A DNA stretch of 30,458 nt from CAZFLN01 sp964519905 (GTDB lineage: Bacteria; Patescibacteriota; Microgenomatia; UBA1400; UBA1396), in the NCBI GenBank assembly GCA_964519905.1, contig CAZFLN010000013.1, positions 1 through 30,458 on the forward strand, written 5' to 3'. How positions within the stretch are numbered: position 1 is the stretch's first letter; each line of letters opens with the position of its first letter. Positions 6,944 through 14,617 of the stretch are shown one piece after another. Below the pieces are notes generated by a model. The model did no database searches and was not told where the DNA came from. It worked only from the letters and a program-made list of their open reading frames with translations. Position numbers and translations under genes: made by a program.

Positions 6944-6998
6944 TAGACTATTTATGCATGCAGATTTTCGCCTTTATATAGCAATTTTTCAGTCACTG

Positions 6999-7007
6999 TG
7001 ATACAAT
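6999..7007 (+). promoter_or_regulatory. Extended -10 promoter of the kinase-like gene
   Basis: TGA followed by TACAAT (7002-7007) ends 12 nt before the ATG at 7020, predicting a leader of about 5 nt. No Shine-Dalgarno lies before the ATG. Confidence 0.45.
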
Positions 7008-7019
7008 CTCCAATTCGAT

Positions 7020-8612
7020 ATGGAAAATCGCGAACGAAAAATACTCCCCGAAAAAACACTCTACCGAGTTCCCGGAACACGCTTGGAGCTGGAAGTAAGT
7101 GGCCAAAAGTCTGGCCTCTTTTCGACTGTTTTCCCAGCGAAAGATACCGAAAACGGCAATCTTTTTGCAGCAAAAACCATGCCTGATTTTGGAAAAACAT
7201 TCCCCCACTTTCCTTTTTTCGAGGCAGAAAATCCGGCACTTACGGCTCTCCAAGATCAGTCTCGAACTCCTAAAAGTCGTTTTGCTTGCTTACAACAACT
7301 CGAGTTTGAGTTCCAGACTTTACAACGCCTAGAAGCTCTCCCAAACGCTCCAACACAGCATTTCATGAGAGCGGAAAAATTTATTCGCCTCCCTGAAGAG
7401 AATGCATTGGCTTTATATGAATTCCTTGATCCAGAACAGTATGTTTCACTCATGAGGCTCAATGCTGGTGATGAATCTGATAATTCTCAACAAAAAAAAA
7501 TGGAATTCTTACAACCAACTCGGCCCACAATTCCTCAATGGGAGATAGTAACTGAACAAGAAAAAAGTATAAAAAAGGAAAGCATTCTTTTTTATTCAGA
7601 ACGCGTCGAAAGAATAAATCAGCAAATACAACTGACTGAAACTTTAATTGCCCAGATACGAGAGAGTATCAAAAATGAACTGGACTTCCTTGAGATTTTA
7701 GAAACAGAGTTTGAATCTTGGCAATCTCCACTAGATATGCAGAAATACATTCTGTCACAACTTCAAGAAGAACTCTCTCCCAAGCAAATTCAAGAGCTCA
7801 GCCAAAAAAATCGAAGAATACTCAGTCTTTTCCAAGAAAAAATGAACTTACTCGCTCTCGAAGAGAAGATACATGGTTTCAGAGAAAAACTTGAAGAAAT
7901 TAATTGGGAAATTGATCAACCCATCAAAATCATTGAAACACAGGAGGAAGAACTCCACTTTCCAAACCACTCGCATTCTGTTGTACGAGAAATTGTTGCT
8001 CAGCTCGCAACAATCGCTGATTGGCTCGTTCAAAACGAGTCCGCTCACCTTGATCTTGGAACCCAAAACATACTCGTCACAAAAGAAAAGAATGCCGTTC
8101 GAGTTGTTCTCATCGACTTTGGAATCAACCAAAACACCATTCGACACATGTATACCCTCCGAGAGCCATTTTCTTCGGGCCTCCCTCCTGTGGCTTCTCG
8201 CCCGCCAGAAAGAAATGCAGAAAACAGAGAATACCTTCGGCATCTGCAAAATAACTCAAATGAGTCATCGAAAGATTTCTTTGCCCGTGCCGAAGTCTAT
8301 TCTGTAGCTGCAGCAATGTATGCACTCCTTGCTGGCAAAAGGCTGTTTCTTGGGAACGAAAAAAATTATCACGACTCTCTCAAAAACTTCCAAGAAAATG
8401 GACAGCCTTCGCATTGGGTACGTTTTCATCATTTTGGCCAGCTGCCCGCGGCTTTGCGCGTAAAAGGGTTTTCAGAAACTCAAATCGATGGGATCTGTAC
8501 TGTGCTACAAAAAGCGTTGAATCTTGATCCCCAAAACCGCTACGCCAATTGTAGTGAATTTTCCCAGGCGCTTTTGGAGTTCATTCCAGAAGGGCAACAA
8601 AACCTTCGCTAA
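7020..8612 (+). CDS. Protein-kinase-like protein with a coiled-coil insertion
   Basis: A 530-residue Hanks-type (Ser/Thr kinase-like) fold. The N-lobe has a glycine-loop-like GQKSGLFSTVF (28-38), the ATP lysine in FAAKTM (K52) and a helix-C candidate Glu near 95-97. The C-lobe has catalytic loop HLDLGTQN (H343, D345, N350), DFG at 366-368, a PPE-like motif (395-397), and AEVYSVAAAMYALLAG, equivalent to the usual DVYSLG but with Glu instead of Asp. Between the lobes, about residues 176-312 are rich in Glu, Gln, Lys and Leu and read as a long coiled coil. There is no transmembrane segment. The main catalytic residues are present, so activity is plausible, but substrate and partners are unknown. 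The coding sequence is visibly more A-rich than its neighbours. Confidence 0.75.
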   Translation: MENRERKILPEKTLYRVPGTRLELEVSGQKSGLFSTVFPAKDTENGNLFAAKTMPDFGKTFPHFPFFEAENPALTALQDQSRTPKSRFACLQQLEFEFQTLQRLEALPNAPTQHFMRAEKFIRLPEENALALYEFLDPEQYVSLMRLNAGDESDNSQQKKMEFLQPTRPTIPQWEIVTEQEKSIKKESILFYSERVERINQQIQLTETLIAQIRESIKNELDFLEILETEFESWQSPLDMQKYILSQLQEELSPKQIQELSQKNRRILSLFQEKMNLLALEEKIHGFREKLEEINWEIDQPIKIIETQEEELHFPNHSHSVVREIVAQLATIADWLVQNESAHLDLGTQNILVTKEKNAVRVVLIDFGINQNTIRHMYTLREPFSSGLPPVASRPPERNAENREYLRHLQNNSNESSKDFFARAEVYSVAAAMYALLAGKRLFLGNEKNYHDSLKNFQENGQPSHWVRFHHFGQLPAALRVKGFSETQIDGICTVLQKALNLDPQNRYANCSEFSQALLEFIPEGQQNLR

Positions 8613-8658
8613 ATGTCACTCCAGAGAGAAATACTCAACCCAAAATCTCCCCGAAAGT

Positions 8659-8668
8659 CTGCTAAAAT
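8659..8668 (+). promoter_or_regulatory. Extended -10 promoter of uvrA
   Basis: TGC followed by TAAAAT (8663-8668) ends 9 nt before the uvrA ATG at 8678, predicting a leader of 2-3 nt. No Shine-Dalgarno and no clear -35 are present. Confidence 0.45.
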
Positions 8669-8677
8669 AGTTCGTTC

Positions 8678-11629
8678 ATGTCCGACAATATTATTGTAGC
8701 CGGTGCTCAAGAGCACAACCTGAAAAACATCACTGTTACCATTCCCAAAAATAAGTTGGTGGTCGTGACGGGCTTGTCAGGTTCTGGAAAAAGTTCGTTT
8801 GCCTTTGATACTTTATACGCGGAAGGTCAGCGTCGCTACGTCGAGTCTTTATCGGCTTACGCTCGCCAATTCTTGGGTGTAATGCAAAAACCAAAGGTAG
8901 AGTATATCTCTGGCCTCTCCCCAGCAATTTCGATTGACCAAAAAACAACTTCTCACAACCCTCGCTCTACCGTTGGAACGGTCACCGAAATTTACGACTA
9001 TCTGCGCCTCTTATTCGCTCGCGCCGGACGACCGCACGACCCCAACACCGGAGAAGAAGTTCTGCCGTTCTCTTTAGACCAAATCGTTGATACGCTCTTG
9101 CAAACTCTGGAAGAAAAAACACAGACCGGTCCAGTTCGCTTCTTGCTACTCAGCCGTGTGATCCGAGATCGAAAGGGCGAGTTCCAGTCTCTCTTTGCCA
9201 ACCTGCTCAAAAAAGGCTACCGATACGCTCGCATTGATGGAGACATCTATGACTTGCGCGAAGATATCTCCCTCCTCAAGAACAATAAACACACGATCGA
9301 AGCAGTCATTGATCGAGTGGTTGTGTCAGCTGAGCTCCTGAAAATCACCGACAGCCGCAAAGAACTCCGCTCTCGACTGGTGTCCGACACCGAGGCTGGT
9401 TTAGCGCTGTCTGACGGTTGGGTGAGTGTGGCGTATGTGCTCGATTCCGGATTGGACTTTCCAGAAAAACCTCGAGATCTCGAACTCACTGAGTTTACCG
9501 AAAAACGCGTCTATCCCAGCACTGGTCAGCCAGTTCCAGATATTGAGCCACGCATGTTCTCTTTCAACACACCTCACGGTGCCTGTCCGGTCTGTAATGG
9601 ACTGGGCCAAATTATGGCCATTGAGGAATCAAAACTCCTCGCGCCGACCTTGACCTTGCCAGAAGGGGCTGTTATTCCTTTTGCTCGCATGCTCGAGAAC
9701 GAAACTTGGTTTAGCCGTCTCGTCCGCACGGTTGTGGAGGCTCATGGCGTCGATTGGCGACTTCCTTGGAATGAATTCCCAGCTGATCTCCAACAAGAAC
9801 TCCTGCATGGGAGTAAAAAAGTATATGAAGTCTTTGGCGAAAACCGTTTTGGCCACCCCACTCAAATCCAAGAGACCTATGAAGGATTTATTCCCAACCT
9901 GCAACGACGGTACACCGAGTCACAGTCAGAGTTTGTGCGGAATGAAATCGAAAAATTCATGCAAAAACAAGTCTGTAGTGCCTGTAACGGTTCACGGCTC
10001 CAGCCACAAAGTCTGGCTGTGACGGTTGATAGATTGAACATTGCTGAGGTCACCAGCTTGAGTATTTCTGACGCCTTAGCCTGGATCTTGGCCCTGCAAG
10101 GAAATGTCCAAAACACGCTCACCGAGAACGAACAACACATTATTGCTCCTATTACCAAGGAAATTTCTGCTCGACTGGAGTTCTTGCACTCTGTTGGACT
10201 GAGCTACCTGACCCTGCACCGCGAGGCGAATACGCTGGCCGGTGGTGAGGCGCAGCGTATTCGCCTCGCCAGCCAAATCGGAACCGGACTCTCCGGAGTG
10301 CTATACGTACTCGACGAGCCGACCATTGGTTTGCACCAGTCCGATAACCATCGTCTCATTAAAACTCTGCATCACCTTCGCGACCTTACTAATACGGTTG
10401 TAGTGGTCGAGCATGATCGCGATGTCATGGCTGCCAGTGATTACGTAATCAATTTTGGCCCAGGAGCGGGAATTCATGGTGGCCAAATTATCGCGGAAGG
10501 AACACCAGAGGAAATTAACAAAAATAAATCCTCACTCACTGGCCAATACCTCAGCCGCCGCAAAGATATCTGGCTAGAACCTCGACCGCTCACCAAAGAC
10601 GAAAAAGCCGCCAAACTCCAAGTTACGGGTGCCAGCGCGCATAATCTGAAGAATGTTTCAGTGGATTTCCCACTGTACCGTCTGGTGTGCTTAACTGGTT
10701 TATCTGGCTCTGGAAAATCCACACTCCTCCACGACACACTCTACCGCAATCTGATGCTCCTCAAAGGTCGTGTGATGAACGACACTCCCGGACCTGTTGA
10801 TTCCTTACGCGGAGCAGATTTGTTTGACCGACTCGTATTGATTGATCAAAGTCCGATTGGTCGCACCCCCCGCTCGAATCCAGCTACCTATACCAAACTT
10901 TTTGATCTCATCCGCGAACTCTTCGCTCAAACCAACGACGCCAAGCAGCGTGGTTACACAGCTGGACGCTTTAGCTTTAACGTCAAGGGCGGTCGCTGCG
11001 AAGCCTGTCAAGGTGATGGCCAGGTCAAAATCGAGATGCAGTTCTTGCCAGACGTGTACGTGAACTGTGAAGTCTGTGGCGGCGCGCGCTATAACCGAGA
11101 AACACTCGAGGTCACCTACCGCGACAAAAACATTGCTGAAGTTTTAGACATGAGTATCGAGGAAGGCGTCCAGTTCTTTTCAAACGCCGGTCGCATCCGC
11201 GAGCGTCTGCAAATCCTGGTCGACGTCGGCTTGGGATATCTCAAACTTGGCCAACCTGCTACCACTTTGTCTGGAGGAGAAGCTCAGCGCGTCAAACTCG
11301 CCAAGGAGCTGACCAGTAACACCACCCAGCACACACTCTACTTGATGGACGAGCCAACTACCGGACTCCATTTCGAGGACGTCAAAAAACTGCTGGAAGT
11401 GCTCGACCGACTGATTCGCCAAAAAAACTCTGTCATCATGATTGAACATAATCTCGACATGATTAAAAACGCCGACCACATTATTGATCTCGGTCCTGGC
11501 GGCGGCGACACCGGTGGAACCATCGTGGCAACTGGAACTCCACAGGAAATCGTGGACAACCCTGCCAGTGAAACTGGACGATACTTGGCAGAAGAGTTGG
11601 CAGCGAAGAAAACACGAATAAGAAATTAG
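8678..11629 (+). CDS. uvrA: Excinuclease ABC subunit A
   Basis: A 983-residue UvrA, the damage-recognition ATPase of nucleotide excision repair, working with UvrB and UvrC (not in this window). The first ATPase has Walker A GLSGSGKSS (32-40), signature LAGGEAQRIRLA and Walker B YVLDEPTIGLH; the second has GLSGSGKST, LSGGEAQRVKLA and YLMDEPTTGLH. The C-terminal zinc module is intact (GGRCEACQGDG ... VNCEVCGG). In the first zinc module the downstream pair (CPVC) is present, but the usual upstream CxxC is replaced by YPST (9512-9523), so that site is probably incomplete. A third pair, CSAC, is present further on. Length and order are otherwise normal. Confidence 0.97.
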   Translation: MSDNIIVAGAQEHNLKNITVTIPKNKLVVVTGLSGSGKSSFAFDTLYAEGQRRYVESLSAYARQFLGVMQKPKVEYISGLSPAISIDQKTTSHNPRSTVGTVTEIYDYLRLLFARAGRPHDPNTGEEVLPFSLDQIVDTLLQTLEEKTQTGPVRFLLLSRVIRDRKGEFQSLFANLLKKGYRYARIDGDIYDLREDISLLKNNKHTIEAVIDRVVVSAELLKITDSRKELRSRLVSDTEAGLALSDGWVSVAYVLDSGLDFPEKPRDLELTEFTEKRVYPSTGQPVPDIEPRMFSFNTPHGACPVCNGLGQIMAIEESKLLAPTLTLPEGAVIPFARMLENETWFSRLVRTVVEAHGVDWRLPWNEFPADLQQELLHGSKKVYEVFGENRFGHPTQIQETYEGFIPNLQRRYTESQSEFVRNEIEKFMQKQVCSACNGSRLQPQSLAVTVDRLNIAEVTSLSISDALAWILALQGNVQNTLTENEQHIIAPITKEISARLEFLHSVGLSYLTLHREANTLAGGEAQRIRLASQIGTGLSGVLYVLDEPTIGLHQSDNHRLIKTLHHLRDLTNTVVVVEHDRDVMAASDYVINFGPGAGIHGGQIIAEGTPEEINKNKSSLTGQYLSRRKDIWLEPRPLTKDEKAAKLQVTGASAHNLKNVSVDFPLYRLVCLTGLSGSGKSTLLHDTLYRNLMLLKGRVMNDTPGPVDSLRGADLFDRLVLIDQSPIGRTPRSNPATYTKLFDLIRELFAQTNDAKQRGYTAGRFSFNVKGGRCEACQGDGQVKIEMQFLPDVYVNCEVCGGARYNRETLEVTYRDKNIAEVLDMSIEEGVQFFSNAGRIRERLQILVDVGLGYLKLGQPATTLSGGEAQRVKLAKELTSNTTQHTLYLMDEPTTGLHFEDVKKLLEVLDRLIRQKNSVIMIEHNLDMIKNADHIIDLGPGGGDTGGTIVATGTPQEIVDNPASETGRYLAEELAAKKTRIRN

Positions 11630-11680
11630 CAATCAAATTGTTTTATTGCCAATTTTAGCAAGAACAACAATTTGCTGCTA
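11627..11680. terminator. Inverted repeat between convergent uvrA and cysS
   Basis: TAGCA..CAAATTGTT (11627-11642) and AACAATTTG.TGCTA (11666-11680) are complementary over 9 plus 5 bp with a small asymmetric internal loop. The uvrA TAG stop codon is the first triplet of the left arm. The loop is about 23 nt and no U-tract follows directly, so this is not a textbook intrinsic terminator, although its location suggests it ends or stabilises the two converging transcripts. Confidence 0.4.
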
Positions 11681-11716
11681 TACAGGTATTTTTAACCTCT
11701 CGAATAAAAAAACTTT

Positions 11717-12970
11717 CTACTCAGTTGTGGCAATGGGGAGAGCAATTCCCAAAATTTCCAGTACCTGCTTCATCGCCGGCAAATCACTTGGATCAGCTTT
11801 CTTGACCACGCCCCAGAACTGCGCTAACGCTTGTGACGTCTTGAGGTCATCTTGGAGGAAAGTAATAATCGGTTGAACTAAATCACTGGATTCCACGGGA
11901 ACTTCGCTCCAGCTTTCCCAGGCTGACTGCGCTAACAAAGTCTGGAGTCGACGCAAGAGTCGCTCCCAGGCTTTTTGCATGCCGGCGAGACTTTCCCAGG
12001 TGAAATTTAACTCGTCGCGATAATGCGCTGACAAAAACAACAGTTTGAGTGACATTGGATCAAATCCTTTGGCAATAATGTCATCCAATGTATAAAAATT
12101 CTCGAGAGACTTACTCATTTTTTGTCCGTCGACCCGTAAAAAGTTATGATGCACCCAAATATGCACAAAAGGTCGCTTACCGGTGGCATTTTCTGCCTGA
12201 GCAATCTCATTCGTATGATGTACGGGAATATGGTCAATACCGCCAGTGTGAATCGCAAACTGTTCACCCAAGTACTTGATGCTCATGGCTGAACACTCAA
12301 TGTGCCAGCCAGGAAACCCAACGCCCCAAGGTGAATCCCACTCCATTTGGCGTTTTTGGCTTGGATCGGTAGGAGAAAACTTCCACAAGGCAAAGTCGCT
12401 GGGCTGGCGCTTGCCAGCCACATTTTCTTCTCCGAGTCGCGCGCCAGCCCGCTGCTGCTCTAACTGCAAACCAGCAAGCTCTCCGTAATGAGAGTCTTTA
12501 CTCGTGTCAAAATAAATACCATCACCTGGAATCTCGTAGGTAAAACCATTCTTTTCCAATTGTTGCACCTGCGCAATCTGCTCTGGAATATGATCCGTAG
12601 CTCTTGGAGAAACATTTGGTCGCTGGAGATTCAATAACTCCGCTTTGCGCCAAAAATCATTTTCGAAAAACTCAGCTACTTCCCAAACAGTCTTCCCAGA
12701 CTTTCTCGCCCCTTTTTCCATCTTGTCTTCACCGGTATCGCCATCTGACACCAGGTGACCAACATCTGTAATATTCATGACGTGATTCACCTTGAAACCA
12801 GAAAATCGCAGCACTCGAACAAGAATATCATCCATGGTGTATTTTCGAGCGTGGCCAAGATGTGCGAAATCGTACACTGTTGGTCCACAGGCATACACGC
12901 CTAATTTTTGAAAATCTGATAGAGTTACAACCACTTCCAAATGCTTTGATAGAGTGTTATAGAGTTTCAT
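11717..12970 (-). CDS. cysS: Cysteinyl-tRNA synthetase
   Basis: A 417-residue class I synthetase that charges tRNA-Cys. The HIGH motif is HLGH (37-40) and the KMSKS loop is KMSKS (284-288). The zinc ligands that discriminate cysteine are all there: C28, C226 (in GWHIECS), H251 and E255 (HHTNE). It is somewhat shorter than the roughly 460 residues of typical CysRS, mainly because the C-terminal anticodon-binding region is reduced to a short helical bundle. A TATACT box ends 10 nt before the ATG and there is no Shine-Dalgarno, so the mRNA is probably near-leaderless. The gene is convergent with uvrA. Confidence 0.96.
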   Translation of the reverse strand: MKLYNTLSKHLEVVVTLSDFQKLGVYACGPTVYDFAHLGHARKYTMDDILVRVLRFSGFKVNHVMNITDVGHLVSDGDTGEDKMEKGARKSGKTVWEVAEFFENDFWRKAELLNLQRPNVSPRATDHIPEQIAQVQQLEKNGFTYEIPGDGIYFDTSKDSHYGELAGLQLEQQRAGARLGEENVAGKRQPSDFALWKFSPTDPSQKRQMEWDSPWGVGFPGWHIECSAMSIKYLGEQFAIHTGGIDHIPVHHTNEIAQAENATGKRPFVHIWVHHNFLRVDGQKMSKSLENFYTLDDIIAKGFDPMSLKLLFLSAHYRDELNFTWESLAGMQKAWERLLRRLQTLLAQSAWESWSEVPVESSDLVQPIITFLQDDLKTSQALAQFWGVVKKADPSDLPAMKQVLEILGIALPIATTE

Positions 12971-12980
12971 ATTCTTTGTA

Positions 12981-12986
12981 AGTATA
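12981..12986 (-). promoter_or_regulatory. Candidate -10 box of cysS
   Basis: TATACT on the minus strand ends 10 nt before the cysS ATG. No good -35 is seen at 16-18 bp spacing. Confidence 0.4.
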
Positions 12987-13028
12987 CTTCATTCTTTGAT
13001 GCTATTTGAGACTGTTTTCACGAAGATA

Positions 13029-13574
13029 TTACTGACCAACAGCGTCATTCGAAACCACTTCGTGCACCAACTGTCGTATAGCATGAGGTCCGCTTTGATC
13101 AAACGAAGACTCCGAAATCTTTCCTTGTTCTCGCAGTTCCGCTTCGACCGCATCTCGCTTCTGTTCCGCTTCAATAATCGCCTGTTGTTGCACTTGCATT
13201 CGCTGCGCTGCTTCTACTTGAAAGGCCTCTTCTTTGGCCGCAAGCTCTGCCTCGAACCGAGCTTTTTCGGCTGCAACTTCTGCCGCTGCAGCATCTTTTT
13301 CTGCTTTCTCGGCATCAGCAGCTTGTAAAATCTCTTCGAGCACTTCGAGAGGATTTTTCTCGTCTGAGTCAACAGATTCGTTCACTTCTTTGATAGATTC
13401 TTCTGGCTGCTCTGGTAATTCAAGAACATCTGAACCAAGTACAGTGTCATCTGGAGCTGGAGCTGGAGCTGGAGCTGGAGCTGGAGCTGGAGAATCAGAC
13501 GGATCACTCACGACAGGTAATGGAGCAGCTCCACTCAGCGCCGAACGAAGCAATTGAGAAGAAAAATTCGACAT
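13029..13574 (-). CDS. Hypothetical protein with Pro-Ala repeat and charged coiled coil
   Basis: An unrecognised 181-residue protein. Residues about 28-41 are an alternating Ala-Pro run encoded by a hexanucleotide repeat. Then comes an acidic segment, and residues about 80-150 are rich in Ala, Glu, Lys and Gln with heptad-like spacing, suggesting a long coiled coil. There is no signal peptide, membrane segment or Cys, so it is probably a cytoplasmic elongated or scaffold-type protein. It lies 51 nt downstream of recR on the same strand but has its own promoter (TTGACA-N18-TACGCT), so it need not belong to the dnaX-ybaB-recR operon. No Shine-Dalgarno at normal spacing; predicted leaderless. 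Confidence 0.6.
   Translation of the reverse strand: MSNFSSQLLRSALSGAAPLPVVSDPSDSPAPAPAPAPAPAPDDTVLGSDVLELPEQPEESIKEVNESVDSDEKNPLEVLEEILQAADAEKAEKDAAAAEVAAEKARFEAELAAKEEAFQVEAAQRMQVQQQAIIEAEQKRDAVEAELREQGKISESSFDQSGPHAIRQLVHEVVSNDAVGQ
13451..13492. repeat. Hexanucleotide tandem repeat (CTGGAG)x7
   Basis: Seven perfect copies of CTGGAG on the plus strand; on the coding (minus) strand they encode the alternating Pro/Ala run of the orphan protein. Because the unit is 6 bp, copy-number changes alter length without changing frame. Confidence 0.95.
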
Positions 13575-13581
13575 GACTATG

Positions 13582-13611
13582 AGCGTACGTCCAAAGACTC
13601 CTCCCTGTCAA
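13582..13611 (-). promoter_or_regulatory. Promoter of the repeat-containing orphan gene
   Basis: On the minus strand, a consensus -35 TTGACA (13606-13611) is followed after 18 bases by TACGCT (13582-13587), ending 7 nt before the ATG. The -10 is weak, but the perfect -35 and the short distance to the start match the leaderless pattern of other first genes here. Confidence 0.5.
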
Positions 13612-13625
13612 GGAAGCAGCCCCAT

Positions 13626-14237
13626 TTACACCGCCCGACGTCCCTCAAGCGCTCGAGCCAAGGTTTGGCCGTCAGCGTACTCTATATCTGCCCCAACCGG
13701 TAAACCGTGGCCAATTCTCGTAATCTGCAACTGAGAGTCATCGAATCCGGCGTCACGCAGCGTCTTTTCGATGTACAGCGCCGTTGCTTCCCCTTCCATA
13801 GTTGGATTCGTGGCTAGAATCACTTCCTTCACCGATTCAGCAGAAATTCGCTGCACAATATCTTTGAGGAATAATTGATCTGGACCAATGTTCTCAAGCG
13901 GAGCAATGACTCCGTGAAGCACGTGATACTTCCCAGAAAAGGTATTCGACTGCTCGAGAGCAATAACGTCCAGCGGTTGCTCAACAACACAGAGCGTGCT
14001 GCCATCGCGCTTTTCATCCAAGCAGATATCACAAGGAGAAGTTTCGCCAAGCAAATGACACCGAGAGCATAAAACCGTATTCGGCTTAAGATCTAAAAGT
14101 GCCGTACTAAACTCCTGCAACACGTAGTCTGGCACATGCAATAAATACAAGGCGATCCGCTGCGCCGAGCGTGGTCCTATACCTGGCATCTTCTCGAATT
14201 GCTCCGAGACATGCGTGACAGCACGAGGAAGTTTCAT
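13626..14237 (-). CDS. recR: Recombination mediator RecR
   Basis: A 203-residue RecR, which acts with RecO/RecF to load RecA at gapped DNA. An N-terminal helix-hairpin-helix (KMPGIGPRSAQRIAL) is followed by a complete C4 zinc finger (C57, C60, C69, C72) and the Toprim domain (TLCVVEQPLDVIALE onward, then LATNPTMEGEATA). The C-terminal Walker-B-like segment is normal (ITRIGHGLPVGADIEYAD). It is third in the dnaX-ybaB-recR order widely conserved in bacteria, 40 nt after ybaB. A purine-rich AAGG lies about 8 nt before the ATG. Confidence 0.96.
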   Translation of the reverse strand: MKLPRAVTHVSEQFEKMPGIGPRSAQRIALYLLHVPDYVLQEFSTALLDLKPNTVLCSRCHLLGETSPCDICLDEKRDGSTLCVVEQPLDVIALEQSNTFSGKYHVLHGVIAPLENIGPDQLFLKDIVQRISAESVKEVILATNPTMEGEATALYIEKTLRDAGFDDSQLQITRIGHGLPVGADIEYADGQTLARALEGRRAV

Positions 14238-14277
14238 TACCTAAGCCTTGTTTAAGAATGGTTTACGACTAAAAGGA

Positions 14278-14562
14278 CTATCGTCCGCCACCCATTAAGC
14301 CACCCAAACCACCAGTCATTTCCTGGAGCTTCGCCGCGGCGAGTTCTTGAGACTGCTTGATCGCTTTGTTGAGTGCATTCACGGCCGCATCAGAAGAAAT
14401 ACCTTGTACGGTAAACTCAATAATTCTCTGGTCACCCGTAATCACGACACGAATATCGCCTTCTTCAATCACAATGGTTTCATCTGCTAAGGCCTGCTGC
14501 ATCTGCATAGCCTGCTTGCGCAGCTGGTTCATGTCCCCGAGAGCTTTAAATGGATTCTGCAT
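14278..14562 (-). CDS. ybaB: YbaB/EbfC family nucleoid-associated protein
   Basis: A 94-residue homodimeric DNA-binding protein of the YbaB/EbfC family. It starts MQNPFKALGDMNQLRKQAM, has the central beta strands (IRVVITGDQRIIEFTVQGI) and ends in the usual Gly/Met-rich tail (GGLGGLMGGGR). It sits between dnaX and recR, as in many bacteria, which suggests a role around replication or recombination, though its exact function is not settled. A GGAAA Shine-Dalgarno precedes the ATG. Confidence 0.93.
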   Translation of the reverse strand: MQNPFKALGDMNQLRKQAMQMQQALADETIVIEEGDIRVVITGDQRIIEFTVQGISSDAAVNALNKAIKQSQELAAAKLQEMTGGLGGLMGGGR

Positions 14563-14617
14563 GGGTTTCCTTTTTGTGTTTTCTGTGTGAACTGACTCAA
14601 GTATATCAGAGACTTGC

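Noticed and set aside
6955..6962. TGCATGCA palindrome between the 133-residue orphan and the kinase-like gene
   Set aside because: An 8-bp palindrome is common by chance and I found no second copy or conserved context.
13451..13492. Phase-variation switch at the (CTGGAG)7 repeat
   Set aside because: A 6-bp unit cannot shift the reading frame; only length variation is expected.
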